Shown: one piece after another, positions 22,248 through 32,752 of the stretch
Position numbering within the stretch: position 1 is the stretch's first letter
Layout: each line of letters opens with the position of its first letter
Origin: Apostichopus japonicus
Lineage: Eukaryota; Echinodermata; Holothuroidea; Aspidochirotida; Stichopodidae
Assembly: GCF_037975245.1 (NCBI RefSeq)
Contig: NC_092571.1
Location: forward strand, 13,185,917-13,249,916
Length of the DNA: 64,000 nucleotides
Direction: 5' to 3'
The notes under the pieces: model-generated
Databases searched by the model: none
Told to the model about the DNA's origin: nothing
Seen by the model: only the letters and a program-made list of their open reading frames with translations
Made by a program: the position numbers and the translations under genes

Positions 22248-25200
22248 GGCCGTCTTCCATGGCTTGCTTTTCTCTTCCTTTGCTCAATTTTTTAGGGTAA
22301 TGGTGTTACTGTAGCTTAAAATGCGGAGAATAATCACGAGATTCATAATTTGCTATGCCAACAACAGGATTGTTGCACATTACTCTAAAAATGCAGTAAA
22401 ACTGTAGTATTTTAATTGATTATGGGACATGCCTGATTTTAGGCAACTGACCAATCATAGGGCTGCTTCTCGTGACCTTTTGACCCGGCCCGAACTTATT
22501 TTGTTTACATCTACTGTAGCGAGCCTAGATCACGCACTGTCTGCATATAGAGCCTGTAGCCCATCCATTGCTCCAATCTATCGGAGGTGGCAGTCCAAAT
22601 GATCAGAAAACGTTTTGACAAAGGTAAGAATAGAATAACTGTAGACCTACGCTGCACAGTTGTAACGCCTAACGCCGGTTGGGATTGCGATATTGCATTA
22701 GCCTACATTATATATCTGCCTGACCAAAGTCTTCGTTGACGTTAGACTTAGCAAACAATATAGGCTATGCATATGCTTGGCCTAGTTTATGATGTCCTTA
22801 TAGTACGGACGATTGAACGTTGGTACATCCAATGTTGTTTATTCCTAGATTTCTAATCGAGGAATTGCTGCAATGAGCAGGGTTGACTTTCGTATCAATT
22901 TGTATTGGCGTAGGCCTACGTCTAATGTTAGTTGTTGCTCCTATTAAGTTTTAGCATAAAAAATAATCAGAACCATCCTTGGCATGGGCCTACTTAACTG
23001 ATGGTGACGTTAGATCGTAGATGGTATACATGCTCAGACTAACCCTAATGATTAGCCTACTGGCATAGATGCTAGACTTATCCATTTGCCAAATTTGCTT
23101 GATTTATAATTGTAATTACTGTAACTGTACTTTAGATGCAATAGGGCTAGGCGCTGCACAAGTCAATAAGAGACAAAGACGTTTTGATAAAACAACCAAG
23201 GCTTTGCAAAGTACCATAACACTAGGATCTGTTCAAGTGGATTGCACTTGGCCTACCCTCTATCCCATGGACCAGGAAAGCAGCCACTGTGCCTCACTAC
23301 TCCATATCGACTAGCTATGGTTATGAATGCGTGAACTAGTAAAGTTCCAGCTTTTTGTTTTATTTGCTATTTTCTCTAACAGTTCGATGATGACTTCTCA
23401 CAAATGTGCATTCCATTGTGCTTGGAAGATTTGGCCATTAAAGAGGTTCACCCCAATCAGTTGGTCTAAAGTTATTGCCAGTGCTGAGGAATGGTGCAAA
23501 TTATCTGACCCACAGTGTGATGTTGCTCACAAAGTTCTATCCACCTGCAAAGAACAGCCTGACAGCTTTGAGGACATCTTCTAACATCGTGATTGCTATG
23601 CGGCTTTTACCAACAAAACAGATATTATCAGAGCAAAGAAATGACATATGAAATAACCTCAACATAAAGCAGTTGAAGGTAAGAAGTTTGTCAAAATGCA
23701 TTTTGTTATGAGTTAAAGGTATGCTGTATTGATCCCAAATATGCCTCATTTTCAAATATGGTAACTTTTGGTCAAAATTCTTTAACTTTTTTTATTACCA
23801 CCCTGGAGGAAATTTACCTCACCAGGACATTCAGTCATCTTGTATGCTCATGTAGTATGTCTAAGAACAAATTGGAAAGTAAAGACCCACAGGGAACGAT
23901 TTTTTGAAAACTTGTTGTTCTAAATTATAGCATGCTATAATTTGGGGCTGATACAGACTACCTTTAAACAGTAATGAAATACAGAAACATGTCAATGAAC
24001 ACAAACAAATTGATTTAATGATGAGATGTAACACTTCTTGGATTAATTCACTTGTTGGAACTTTAAAAGCTCATTTCTCTTGCATACAATGTAATTGAAC
24101 TGCTTGAATTTACATTGGTATGTGAATACGTGGTCAATAAGTACTGCAGATTTCTAGAAGATTTAATGTGAGCAAAAAGGGCCTTTTATTGTTTTATTCC
24201 CAAATGTTCTTTTTATGCCTGATCCTGGTATTTAGATATCCTGTCTTGAAGGTAGTTGCCTCTAAGGCATAATTTTGTTAAATGAGTTTATCTGATTACA
24301 CATGAAATTGGGAATTGAAGAATTGTTAGAAAACCTGCAGTGCAATATGAATTTTGAAAACATTAGGCGAAATGAAGGAAGATAAGACCATTAGACATCT
24401 TGTTATCATTTATGAATTTTAAAATGAGGCTAGTTTGTTATGACTATTAACAAAAAAGGATGTTCAATCATCATTTTAGCTTTAATCTGTTAGCAGAAAG
24501 GAATAATTTGAAATTGATAAAGATCAGTTGTATGTTTTCTAAATTGAGTGAGGCTTCACTGTGCTATGTGTCATGCTGCCATTTCTAAGACAAAAATAAT
24601 TTTCTGTGCAACGAATAGTCAGTGTCTGTTGGGCCCACATAAAATGTGAGAAAAGCTGTCACTCACAGACATCTCTGAAAAGGAATTGTTCCAACTCAAC
24701 ATAGGAATGTCATACACAAAAAACATATCAACCCAACAAAGCAACTGTATGTCACTTTCAGATATAGGAGGTATCCTGAGGGATTTTAATTGTTTTACAT
24801 TTTCTTAATTTGATTTCAGATCTAGATACCTCTATGGAAAAAGATCACCAAACAGAAATTGATGAACCTCTGGAAAACAACTCCAATCATCAAAGTTGGC
24901 TTCTTCCTCATCAAGGTCACAGAATGTGCTACCAGAGGAGTGTATAATCTATTATATGAAGGAAGGCCTCTAGCAAATCTAACTAACTAGCAATTATAAT
25001 TTATTTCCAGAGTCATTATCAAATTGCTTAAAAAAGTATCATCTATTTGCAAGTACCCTATGTTTTTGTTGCTTTCAAATGTGAAATATAGCTACATAAG
25101 TGAAACAAGTGTGAAAAATTAGTGGGGATAAACATTGGTGTACATACAGAAATGCACATTGATGAAAAATATTAATTCTAATAAAAAACCAACTTCCCAC

Positions 25201-26565
25201 TCGTTTGACCTAAAGTCTGTCGTCCTCTATTTATCTAGGCTACATGTCACTGTTTTCAGCCACATGTGCTTTCGATGCGAACAGTGACATACTGTAAGTA
25301 TTACAGGTCATGTGACGTTTGTTCATCAACTCAGCTGGATCAGATTGTGAGAGTTGTGAATCAGTCTTCCCTCCCGTTCTGAATCGTTTGGTTCGGTAGT
25401 AGCCCTGGCTCCGATCATTGTGGTCGTACTTGTATCTGTTTTGTATTCGTCTTTTGTACACTATTGTATGTATAGTTATAGGACACTACTTCCGTATTGA
25501 GACCTCGTTTGTGACCATTTTCGTTTAAGTGCATGTTTTCTACCTATTATTGAGGCTTCGTCCCGATGTATTGTTTGTACCGTGGCTGATTATAGTAATA
25601 GATTGCAAAATCTCAGCGCTCCTTCTTTACTCTTTAATCTATGTGTTATATTCTTTGCATGTAATAGCGAGGTTCAAGACTCGTCCTTATTAACACACTG
25701 CCATCGAAGCCACATTTGTTTCCATACAACCACCAGTCCTCAGTAAGGAATATTCAGGCACCAACCCCACCCCCCCCCCCCAAATACCCCGAATCTTAGA
25801 GTGAGTTAAATTTACAATATGCCCTATAATTTATACAGAAAGCTGAAACAAGTGTATCATGAATTTCTGACCAGCAGAAATCTATTTATACCACAGAAAC
25901 CAAAGAAAAGTTGTTATGAAACTGGTCTCAATCAAGAATAATACATTCCTATCAAGATTCGAGGTTAAAGCTCAAGTAGATATAGAGATATCACAGCTAA
26001 AGTTCCTTCTGGTCAATCCTCAAAAACGACAAAATGTTTGGTAACCTTGGCAACAGCAATACTTTCTGAGGTCATCATAATAGCATTGAATATACTATGA
26101 TACAAGATTTCACATGTGTATGTAACTTTCAGTCATAAATTATTACATACAACCTCTGCATTGTTTCTTAAACAGGTCGGTAGATTTTCTTAAAAAGTCT
26201 AATCAACGAGTAAAGGGCGCCCTCTATTTGGTTTTCTGTTAATAGTTCCCCCAGTCGGTATCGGAAAAATTTCAAATTTGGTGGGCTTTTTGTTCTCCAG
26301 AAGACCCTTCATAGAGATTGTTTTATATTACTCTACTCTTCCACCCTGGCTATTAAAAAAACTTCCAAATTCATCATAGTCATATATGGGCAGCTAGCCG
26401 CCATTTTGGTTCTTGGCACAGCCGTGTGCACATTTGGTGGCTGCCAACAAACAGAAAACCAAACCTTATATCAAATTGTACTCATTTTCACTCAAATCAA
26501 GTATTCCCTAAAAAATTGAGCAAAATCCAAAAACTAAGCACTTTTTTGGCACATGGAAGACGGCC
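22248..26565 (+). mobile_element. 4.3-kb TIR DNA element of unassigned class
   Basis: Termini are exact 14-bp inverted repeats (GGCCGTCTTCCATG), and a second exact 19-bp inverted match (TTTGCTCAATTTTTTAGGG) lies 31-41 bp inside each end. TA flanks both ends. Duplication copy B has continuous sequence here (TTTCTAAGTGAGTG near 51341), an empty-site comparison that defines the insertion. Inside, the plus strand has exon-like pieces: ATG-RKRFDK before GTAAG at 22598-22623, a reading with KCAFHCAWKIWPL and FTPISWSKVIASAEEW after TTTTCTCTAACAG (23392-23584), and LDTSMEKDHQTEIDEPLENN after a TTTGATTTCAG acceptor (24829-24949). No transposase catalytic motif was recognised. Confidence 0.75.
23392..23584 (+). 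CDS. Exon-like ORF inside the TIR element
   Basis: After a good acceptor (TTTTCTCTAACAG) a frame stays open to a TAA: CAFHC-type Cys pair, RFTPISWSKVIASAEEWCKL, DVAHKVLSTCKEQPDSFEDIF-stop. The pattern (Cys pair, then an F-x-x-x-S/T-W helix) is reminiscent of N-terminal zinc-binding segments in some transposon-derived proteins, but I cannot name the family. The piece may belong to a spliced element-encoded protein or to a captured host exon. Confidence 0.35.
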
Positions 26566-26691
26566 TATAATGGGGTGGGGTATTTTATATGTTAGGCCAT
26601 GACTTTAAGAATGATGAATAGACAGTTTTTTCTTTCAAAGCATTTGCGTACACGGTTAATAAATAAATGACAAAAGACTCACCAAGATTAC

Positions 26692-27134
26692 CTTTAGAGA
26701 TGTTAAATTCACATCTGCTCAAATACTGCGGTGAAGAAAGGGACGCCATCGTTTCCTGTGTAGCGATGCATCCAACAGTTGAGTTCTTATCACAGGACGT
26801 AACGTTAATAGAAAGCTCTTGAATACCGTTATCATCCGTGTAATGTTTCTGAAAATCACAGCCGTCGGGCTCAATCATTTCCAGATTTATCGGTGGAAAC
26901 CCGTCTGTTATTGTACACGATATAGTTACGTGGTAGGAGCCAGATGAGGATGGGCCTTGACAAACAAGAGGTGTAGGAGGCTGGTAGACTGTAAAGAAAT
27001 GATAGGTGAAGTTCAACGCTACTCGTAAACCAAATATATCTACATCTATTTCATATATAGATAATCTAATATGATCTTTATTAACAGCAATATCTGGAAA
27101 CGAGAAGTCACAGCCACGACTTTTAAAGTTGTCC
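26692..27134 (-). pseudogene. Two-domain Ig gene with deletions; C2-like exon still spliceable
   Basis: Compared with the intact paralogue at 51471-52302, about 150 bp covering the leader and first cysteines and about 255 bp of the V-like core are missing. The second deletion keeps the frame (VALNF joined to TYHFFTVYQ). The C2-like part is intact: YQPPTPLVCQGPSSS, ISCTITDGFPPINLEMI, SCDKNSTVGC, RCEFNISK, and ends in phase 1 at GTAATC. CATTTCTTTACAG just before the YQPP codons is a strong splice acceptor (exon then 26692-26988). Without a leader it is unlikely to act alone, but it could serve as exon 2 for 28189-28669. Confidence 0.75.
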
Positions 27135-27209
27135 AACGTCGCAGACGTGCGTTTCTAGCTATATTTATTTGAAAACTTATATGAGAGGTAGAAATTGATC
27201 TTTGTTACA

Positions 27210-27221
27210 ATGCGCATGCGT
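27210..27221. promoter_or_regulatory. NRF1-like site ATGCGCATGCGT
   Basis: Near-palindromic TGCGCATGCG core upstream of the decayed Ig gene; the paralogous site ACGCGCATGCGT is at 52414-52425, about 115 bp upstream of the intact gene's ATG. The motif resembles the NRF1 consensus; function is inferred. Confidence 0.45.
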
Positions 27222-28188
27222 TAATTTGCTTTCAACTGTGCATGACTAGAAAATAAATTTCTGAAAACTGAATTCGTGAGCATTCTACTTCAATCTGCTC
27301 TGGTGACCTGACGAGTGAATTCAAATAGTGATGCAAAATTGTAGATAACAATACACCAGTAATTGACGGCCAAAATCTTCCAAATTAGGTATTAACATAA
27401 AATTCCGGATTTACTATTCTGTTTTTTTTTGGCTTTATATTTCACAACTAGGTAAATTAATATATTCATGGTTCTCGATCATTCGCATCGAATTACTTTT
27501 AGTGTTACTTGATCACAGTTTAAAAACAACAGGCTCGTGGACTCATATGGCAGGAAGATTAGTAAAACGCACTTACAATTGGTGAGACCTTTATTTACCT
27601 TCCATTGCTTTTTTTGGCAGAATCCTTCAACCTTACATATTGAATAATTTATGGAATATAATTAACCGCATTGTCTATTGTGCCGTTATCAGGTACTTTA
27701 TACTAACTATGCACACCTCGATAACGAGAGTCTAAGCCGGCCTAGAACTCAATTCCTTTACAAAGAATATGGCAAAACTGTGTCAAAGAACCGAACATCA
27801 GTCTCCATTTCGAATGTCCTCTAACCCACCTTACCTAATAACCATCCGTATAGAATGGTAGTTCTATTATGTGGAAATCTATTCAAATTCACTTCAGAAA
27901 TCGAAATACCATGATGTCATCCTTGTTAACGAATAGTTAAAGTGATTTCTTATTAAACTGTTTTTTTTTTTATCGCGGACATCTAATCAGTTGGATATTT
28001 CTGTCCGTTTTTGTTTTCAATCAAAGGAACTTCTTACATCAATGCATGTAAAGAATTTTCAAATTTACAGTAACGTTTTGCCAGATGTTTCAATGATTTT
28101 GGTAACTCTGAACATGTGTCTCTAACACTCGACGGCTTTTAGTCATACATAACTGAGTATGAGTAGATACATGTTAGGTAGAGCTTAC

Positions 28189-28669
28189 CAAATAGACGGT
28201 ATGTGTGTTGCAATACAGTCGGGCCGAAAGTCCTGTCGCTGTTTGTAGTCTGTATGTCAACTTGATAAGTTCCAGCATCGTCTGGTTGGATATTTAGGAT
28301 TGAGAAATTAAAGTAATAAAAGCAATTCCCATGGCCACAATCAAGATATTCGGTTTGGAATAGATAACGATCATAAGTATGATCTTCATACTCCCAGAAT
28401 ATTCCAGAGTAAAGAAAGGGAGCTCGAAGAACATTACCATCGGTAGCCAGCTCGGTGAAGTTCAAATATAATTTAAATATATATAGATATATATATGTGT
28501 GTGAAAATGAAATATTTGGAAACGATAAGTCACAACCTTCAACCATATAACAGTCTGTTGAATTTACTGTAGGTCCATCTTGACAGTGATTATCACAATC
28601 AATATCTGCGGAATATGAAAAAGTGAACAGAAAAATGAAAAAACAATGTAAAACAGGTGCAAATCCCAT
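28189..28669 (-). CDS. Ig-superfamily receptor, first exon (signal peptide + V-like domain)
   Basis: Open exon with leader (HCFFIFLFTFSYSADIDC), the Cys cluster CDNHCQDGPTVNSTDC...GCDL, NFTELATDG, TYDRYLFQTEY, FNFSILNIQPDDAGTYQVDI and linker HTYRLFG. The F-strand Cys is Val. An extra CGHGNC pair lies in the middle loop. It ends in phase 1 at GTAAGC. The ATG lies in CTATCGATATGG. The next family exon downstream is the C2-like one at 26692-26988, whose acceptor phase fits; the join would give a leader-V-C2 protein. The duplicated copy at 53695-54072 is broken, so this is the surviving one of the pair. Confidence 0.75.
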
Positions 28670-28804
28670 ATCGATAGATTGCGGTATTGTGACAATTATT
28701 CACAGTAAATTTGATGCATTTATTGCAATACTTAGCGCGTCTGTCTGTAAAGCGAGGAGCGCTGTTAATGAATCAAAACAAGGAGTCGTTCTTAACGACA
28801 CCCG

Positions 28805-28818
28805 TACATGCGCACATG
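28805..28818. promoter_or_regulatory. Conserved upstream site TACATGCGCACATG
   Basis: Identical 14-mer to 13147-13160 and at a similar distance (~136 bp) upstream of the ATG at 28669; a diverged version (GTGCATTCGCACATG) is at about 54207-54221. Confidence 0.5.
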
Positions 28819-28949
28819 TGTGTGTTTTCAAAATGAAAATGACCAGGCTGACAATGAATTTTTTTCTTTATGGCTACGTGACAATAACAAATAATTTACT
28901 TGTAGTTTCGAGAAAAGGAAGTCTGCTGATGTCTGTAGTGACATCATAA

Positions 28950-30183
28950 CCTTTTAAATGGTAATTTTAATGGATACAAAGCACTTGTAATCGCTTGGAT
29001 GATTTTATTTTATACATGCAAGTCAAACATGTATTGAATTCCCTCTGTCTGCTTTGCTTGTTTTGTAAGAAAGCATGCGTTAAGCTATTAAAGTATGCAA
29101 TTGATTGTCGAGTCTCGTGAATTTTACATAGTTACTATCTTACTTAACCAGATTCACCACTGAATTGTTATATGTATCTATTAAAGACAGAAAACATATC
29201 TTTAAGGCTAAAATGAGGAATCCTTTGACGCAAGTTTTTATATTTCAACAACTAGATAATTGTAAGTAATCAAGGTGAGACACCCTCATAGACTTTAGCA
29301 AAAAATGTCCTTTTTAAAAGTCGTACATAGTAGGTAACGCAGGTAATTGTAGCCATCTATTGTAATATTTTAGAGAGAATATTTCAAATGTTGTTTCTTC
29401 CTTTCCACAGTTTCCAAGATGGTTTAACAATATTAACATGGTTATATATGAAACTTAAAACCGACCATTTGGTTGCCTAGCTTTTCTTCTACAATTCAAT
29501 GCTCCGGCCGAATGCTCCAACAACGATGTGGAGTGCATCCTGAGCAGAGAGAAGTGAAGTGCGGGCTACTCGTCCAGGGGGTAGGTTGTATCTTCCATGC
29601 AGCCCCTGCCTCCCGTCACGCCAACCCAGAAGACTTTTCAATGAATTTGATGACTATTAAAAATAATAGCCGAAACAAACATATGAATATCACGTGGTTT
29701 GAAGTAGAGATCTCGTTCATGACACTAGTCCATTATTAATCAATCACAACTTTTTTACGTCTTTTCAGATGTTACAATTTAAAACAGTAAGCTTCTATAT
29801 TATTTCTTGATTTGTGTTAAATGCGTTTCATTTTGAAATCCTATAAAACGATTAATCCAGAGTGCTATTATCAATTGGTTTATATTCTACAAGGATTACA
29901 TGTTCAGATCCTTTGACTTATTCAATTACCTTTCTTCATTCAGGTGTGTAACAGGGGACCTGTGCATTACTCATTGTATACAACGTCCCTGTCGATTCTC
30001 ATGGCTTTATCATGTAAAACTGGTTAAGGTGGGTACCAAATAATCAGATAAAACTGATGTGTTATAAATTATGACCAGTTGCTACTGAGAAGGACACACA
30101 ATCCTATACATATGTGGATTGACTGGACTAACCACCTCGTAACAAGCGCCCGATTAACTTGTTAAATGTGGATTACAAGTAGC
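28950..30183. other. Duplicated intergenic block
   Basis: Shared with about 54380-55240 in copy B up to about 29790; the last 400 bp has no counterpart there. The 88-residue reading at 29473-29739 is similar to 54950-55199, but since the whole region is duplicated at DNA level this is not independent evidence of coding. No gene is called. Confidence 0.5.
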
Positions 30184-32752
30184 TGGATAAGGCTTTGTGC
30201 AACCGCCTTGCACTGGCTATGCCGCATCTTGTGGGTGATCTCCAGACTTGTGCAGTGAAGGGTCATTGCATCCAGCAGAACTTTTGGATGATGCGCGACT
30301 TTGTTATTGAGCGTGATCTGCCTTGTGCATTGGTCTCTCTTGACCAGCCGAAGGCCTTTGACATGGTGGGTCGCGGTTTTTTAATGAATGTATTGGAGAC
30401 GTTTCAGTTGCACCCACATTTTTTTAAATGGATTTCTTTTTTGTATCAGGAAAGTTTCAGTTCTTTGATCGTTCATGATCAATCTCCGAGTTATAATTTG
30501 GTGAAACGCTACACTCCAGCTAAGGCATTACGGTCCCAAAGTCATCTTTCTCTTGTTATTCCTCGAACTAACAAAGTCACATATCGAGATCGTTCTTTCA
30601 GTGCAGCAGGTCCTAAACTCTAGAATTCTCCTCCTCATCACTTGGAAAATGTCACATCTATTGACACTTTTAAAAAGCATTTAAAAACTTTTCTCTTCAG
30701 GCTTGAGTATGGGCATTAATGTTATTCGTTGTTTTATTCTCATTGCTGTGCCCATTTTTATGTATATTTATCTTTTTATGTTCTTTATTGTGGTTTTTAA
30801 CCCTGTCTTATATCATTTTCTTATTTTTACTGCTGTTGTTATTACTTTTAGGTTTTCTTAAGTTTGGTAATTTTATATTCCAAGCAATGGATCTTTTGTA
30901 CAGTGCTCTTGAGCATGTTTTATTTCATGATAACAGCACTTTAATATTTGGTATTTATTATATTATATCGTAAATGGGTTTTTTTTCAGAGGTTTTTAAC
31001 TTAGAGAGGGTGCGACAGGGGTGCCCTCTGTCTCCATTATTTTATGTTTTGTTTAGCGAGTCCCTCTCCCGTCTCTTGGAAAGGGACTCGGGACTTGTTC
31101 CATTCGTTGTGCCAGGGGGTGCCAAAAAGAAATGCGTTCAATATGCAGATAACGTCACGTGTGTTGTTTCGAGTCTGGGCTCCTTTCGTGCCCTCTCGCA
31201 GGATTAATCTATCTTTGAGAGAGCTACCGGGGCGAAGTTGAATCCGAACAAGACAAAGGGCCTTCGCCTTGGTAGCTGGAGATACAGAGACTTACCATTT
31301 AGTGCATCGTGGTCGGATCAGAATATCACAATTATTATATATGGTTCGGCTACGATGCACCTTGTCATGTCACCTAGAACGAGAGGGCTGAGGTATTTGA
31401 GAGCAGGCTCAAAACCTTTGGCACCCGCTGGCTTTCGATCTTGGGAAAAGTCACCGTTATTAATCGTTTTGTTTCACCCATCTTGTGGTACCCGGGCGCG
31501 GTGTACCCAATTCCACGTCGCGTCCTGGTGCGGTTGGAGAGAGCGATATTTTCATTCATTTGGTTGGGTGGTACAGAGCTTGTCAAAAGAATCTAATGTA
31601 CCAAAAACTTGAGAAAGGGGAGGGGGTAGGAGTGGTTCATCTGGGAAATAAATTGACTTTTTTGTTGTTATTTAAGCAAATGTTTGTAGCGGGAACTGAC
31701 CCAGGGTTGCCTTGTTTATATTTTTTACGATTTGGGGGCGGGTTGCACTTGCGTCGATGGGTCCCGGCGCTGTTTAGCAACTGAGAACCACATAGTAGTA
31801 CTCCGAGCAGAGTGGTGCGTGTCATTTGTTCCGCTCTTTATTAGTTACCCCTATTGACCTGTCACGATCGGCCCTCGTTCACAGTTCCCAGTGCATTCAA
31901 GTCTAAATAGTTGCAGGCTCCGAGATCTAGCTTGGAGAATTGCACACGGTGCCATTGGTTACCAATCTGACCAATCTGACCAATCTGAAAAGGTATCATT
32001 GGCGATTGGGTGATGGACTGTGCCCAACTACCGACTGTGACAGCTTTTGGCATTGTTACTTTGTTTTTAGCTTGTGGGAGTGGTTTCAGACCTGGACCGA
32101 CCGTGTAAAGAGAGACCGTTCCTGGTCGGTAGGACAGGGCTTTGTTTTATATGGGGTAGATCCTCCAGTTTGTTCTGTTGCTGTGTTGCACCGTGTGTTT
32201 GTGTTTGTGCTGTTTTGGAGGAAAATAAACTTATTTGGAGGAATAGATGCAATACAGTTTTAAGAGGAAACTTGGCCAGTAGGCAGGCAGTCCTGGAGGC
32301 GGTCAAGTGAGGCATTCGCCTTCAGATTGAAGGTAATATTCGCCTTTTTTGGACGCTGGTGTGCTGGGGAGGTGTGTTTTGTTTCGCTGCGTGCTGGTCG
32401 TCCTTTTGGGTTTTTTGTTTAAATGTTAGGGTGGGTGGTTGGTCTCTGCTGGTCGGTCAAAGATCAATTTAACATTCGGTTTGTCGGCTTGTCGAGACCT
32501 GTTTCCTCGGGTCGTTGGTATTTTGGTTTGGGTGAATGAAGGACCTACGGACGGGCCGACCGTTTTTACTTTAGTAGATGTTTCGTGTTCAGTTCGGGGT
32601 GTGTGTGTTTTTTATTTGAGGGAGGGGATCCGTTCAGGTGGGTGGTGTGTGTGTAATTGTTAATTGCTGATAGTTTAGTTAAAGTATGGGAAGGGTTTGG
32701 TGTTTAGTGCATTTTAGGCCGTGACGTTCGTGGATCACGTTAACAGCACATT
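30184..32752 (+). mobile_element. Tx1-clade LINE, longest copy, with nested LINE
   Basis: Begins inside RT: DKALCNRLALAMPHLVGDL, TCAVKGHC, RDFVIERDLPCALVSLDQ, KAFDMVGRGF. After a nested insertion it continues VRQGCPLSPLFYVLFSESLS, VQYADNVTCVVSSLGSFRAL, RATGAKLNPNKTKGLRLG-W, WGGLHLRRWVPALF, LKRYHWRLGDGLCPT and WSVGQGFVLYGVDPPVCSVA, and ends after GGATCACGTTAACAGCAC. GATGxKLN-KTKGLRLG and the C-terminal Cys/His cluster place it in the Tx1 clade. YADN replaces YADD. Several stops and frameshifts. It is shared in position with the copy-B element at 55263-56981, so it predates the segmental duplication. Confidence 0.85.
30473..30966 (+). mobile_element. L2/CR1-like LINE 3' end nested in Tx1, TSD ATCGT
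   Basis: The segment reads NLVKRYTPAKALRSQSHLSL, VIPRTNKVTYRDRSFSAAGP, KL-stop, a C-terminal L2/CR1 signature with an in-frame TAG where W is expected. It is followed by about 300 bp of AT-rich 3' UTR. ATCGT flanks it at 30468-30472 and 30967-30971, and the Tx1 coding sequence (SSVIVNGF) is continuous across the site in copy B (near 55440). Confidence 0.85.

Noticed and set aside
29473-29739. Conserved ORF pair with 54879-55199 (SSTIQC-GRM-QQRCGVHPEQ)
   Set aside because: Both lie in a segmental duplication, so similarity is expected at DNA level; indels change the reading near the Gly-Leu/Lys-Leu site and no homology to a known protein is apparent.
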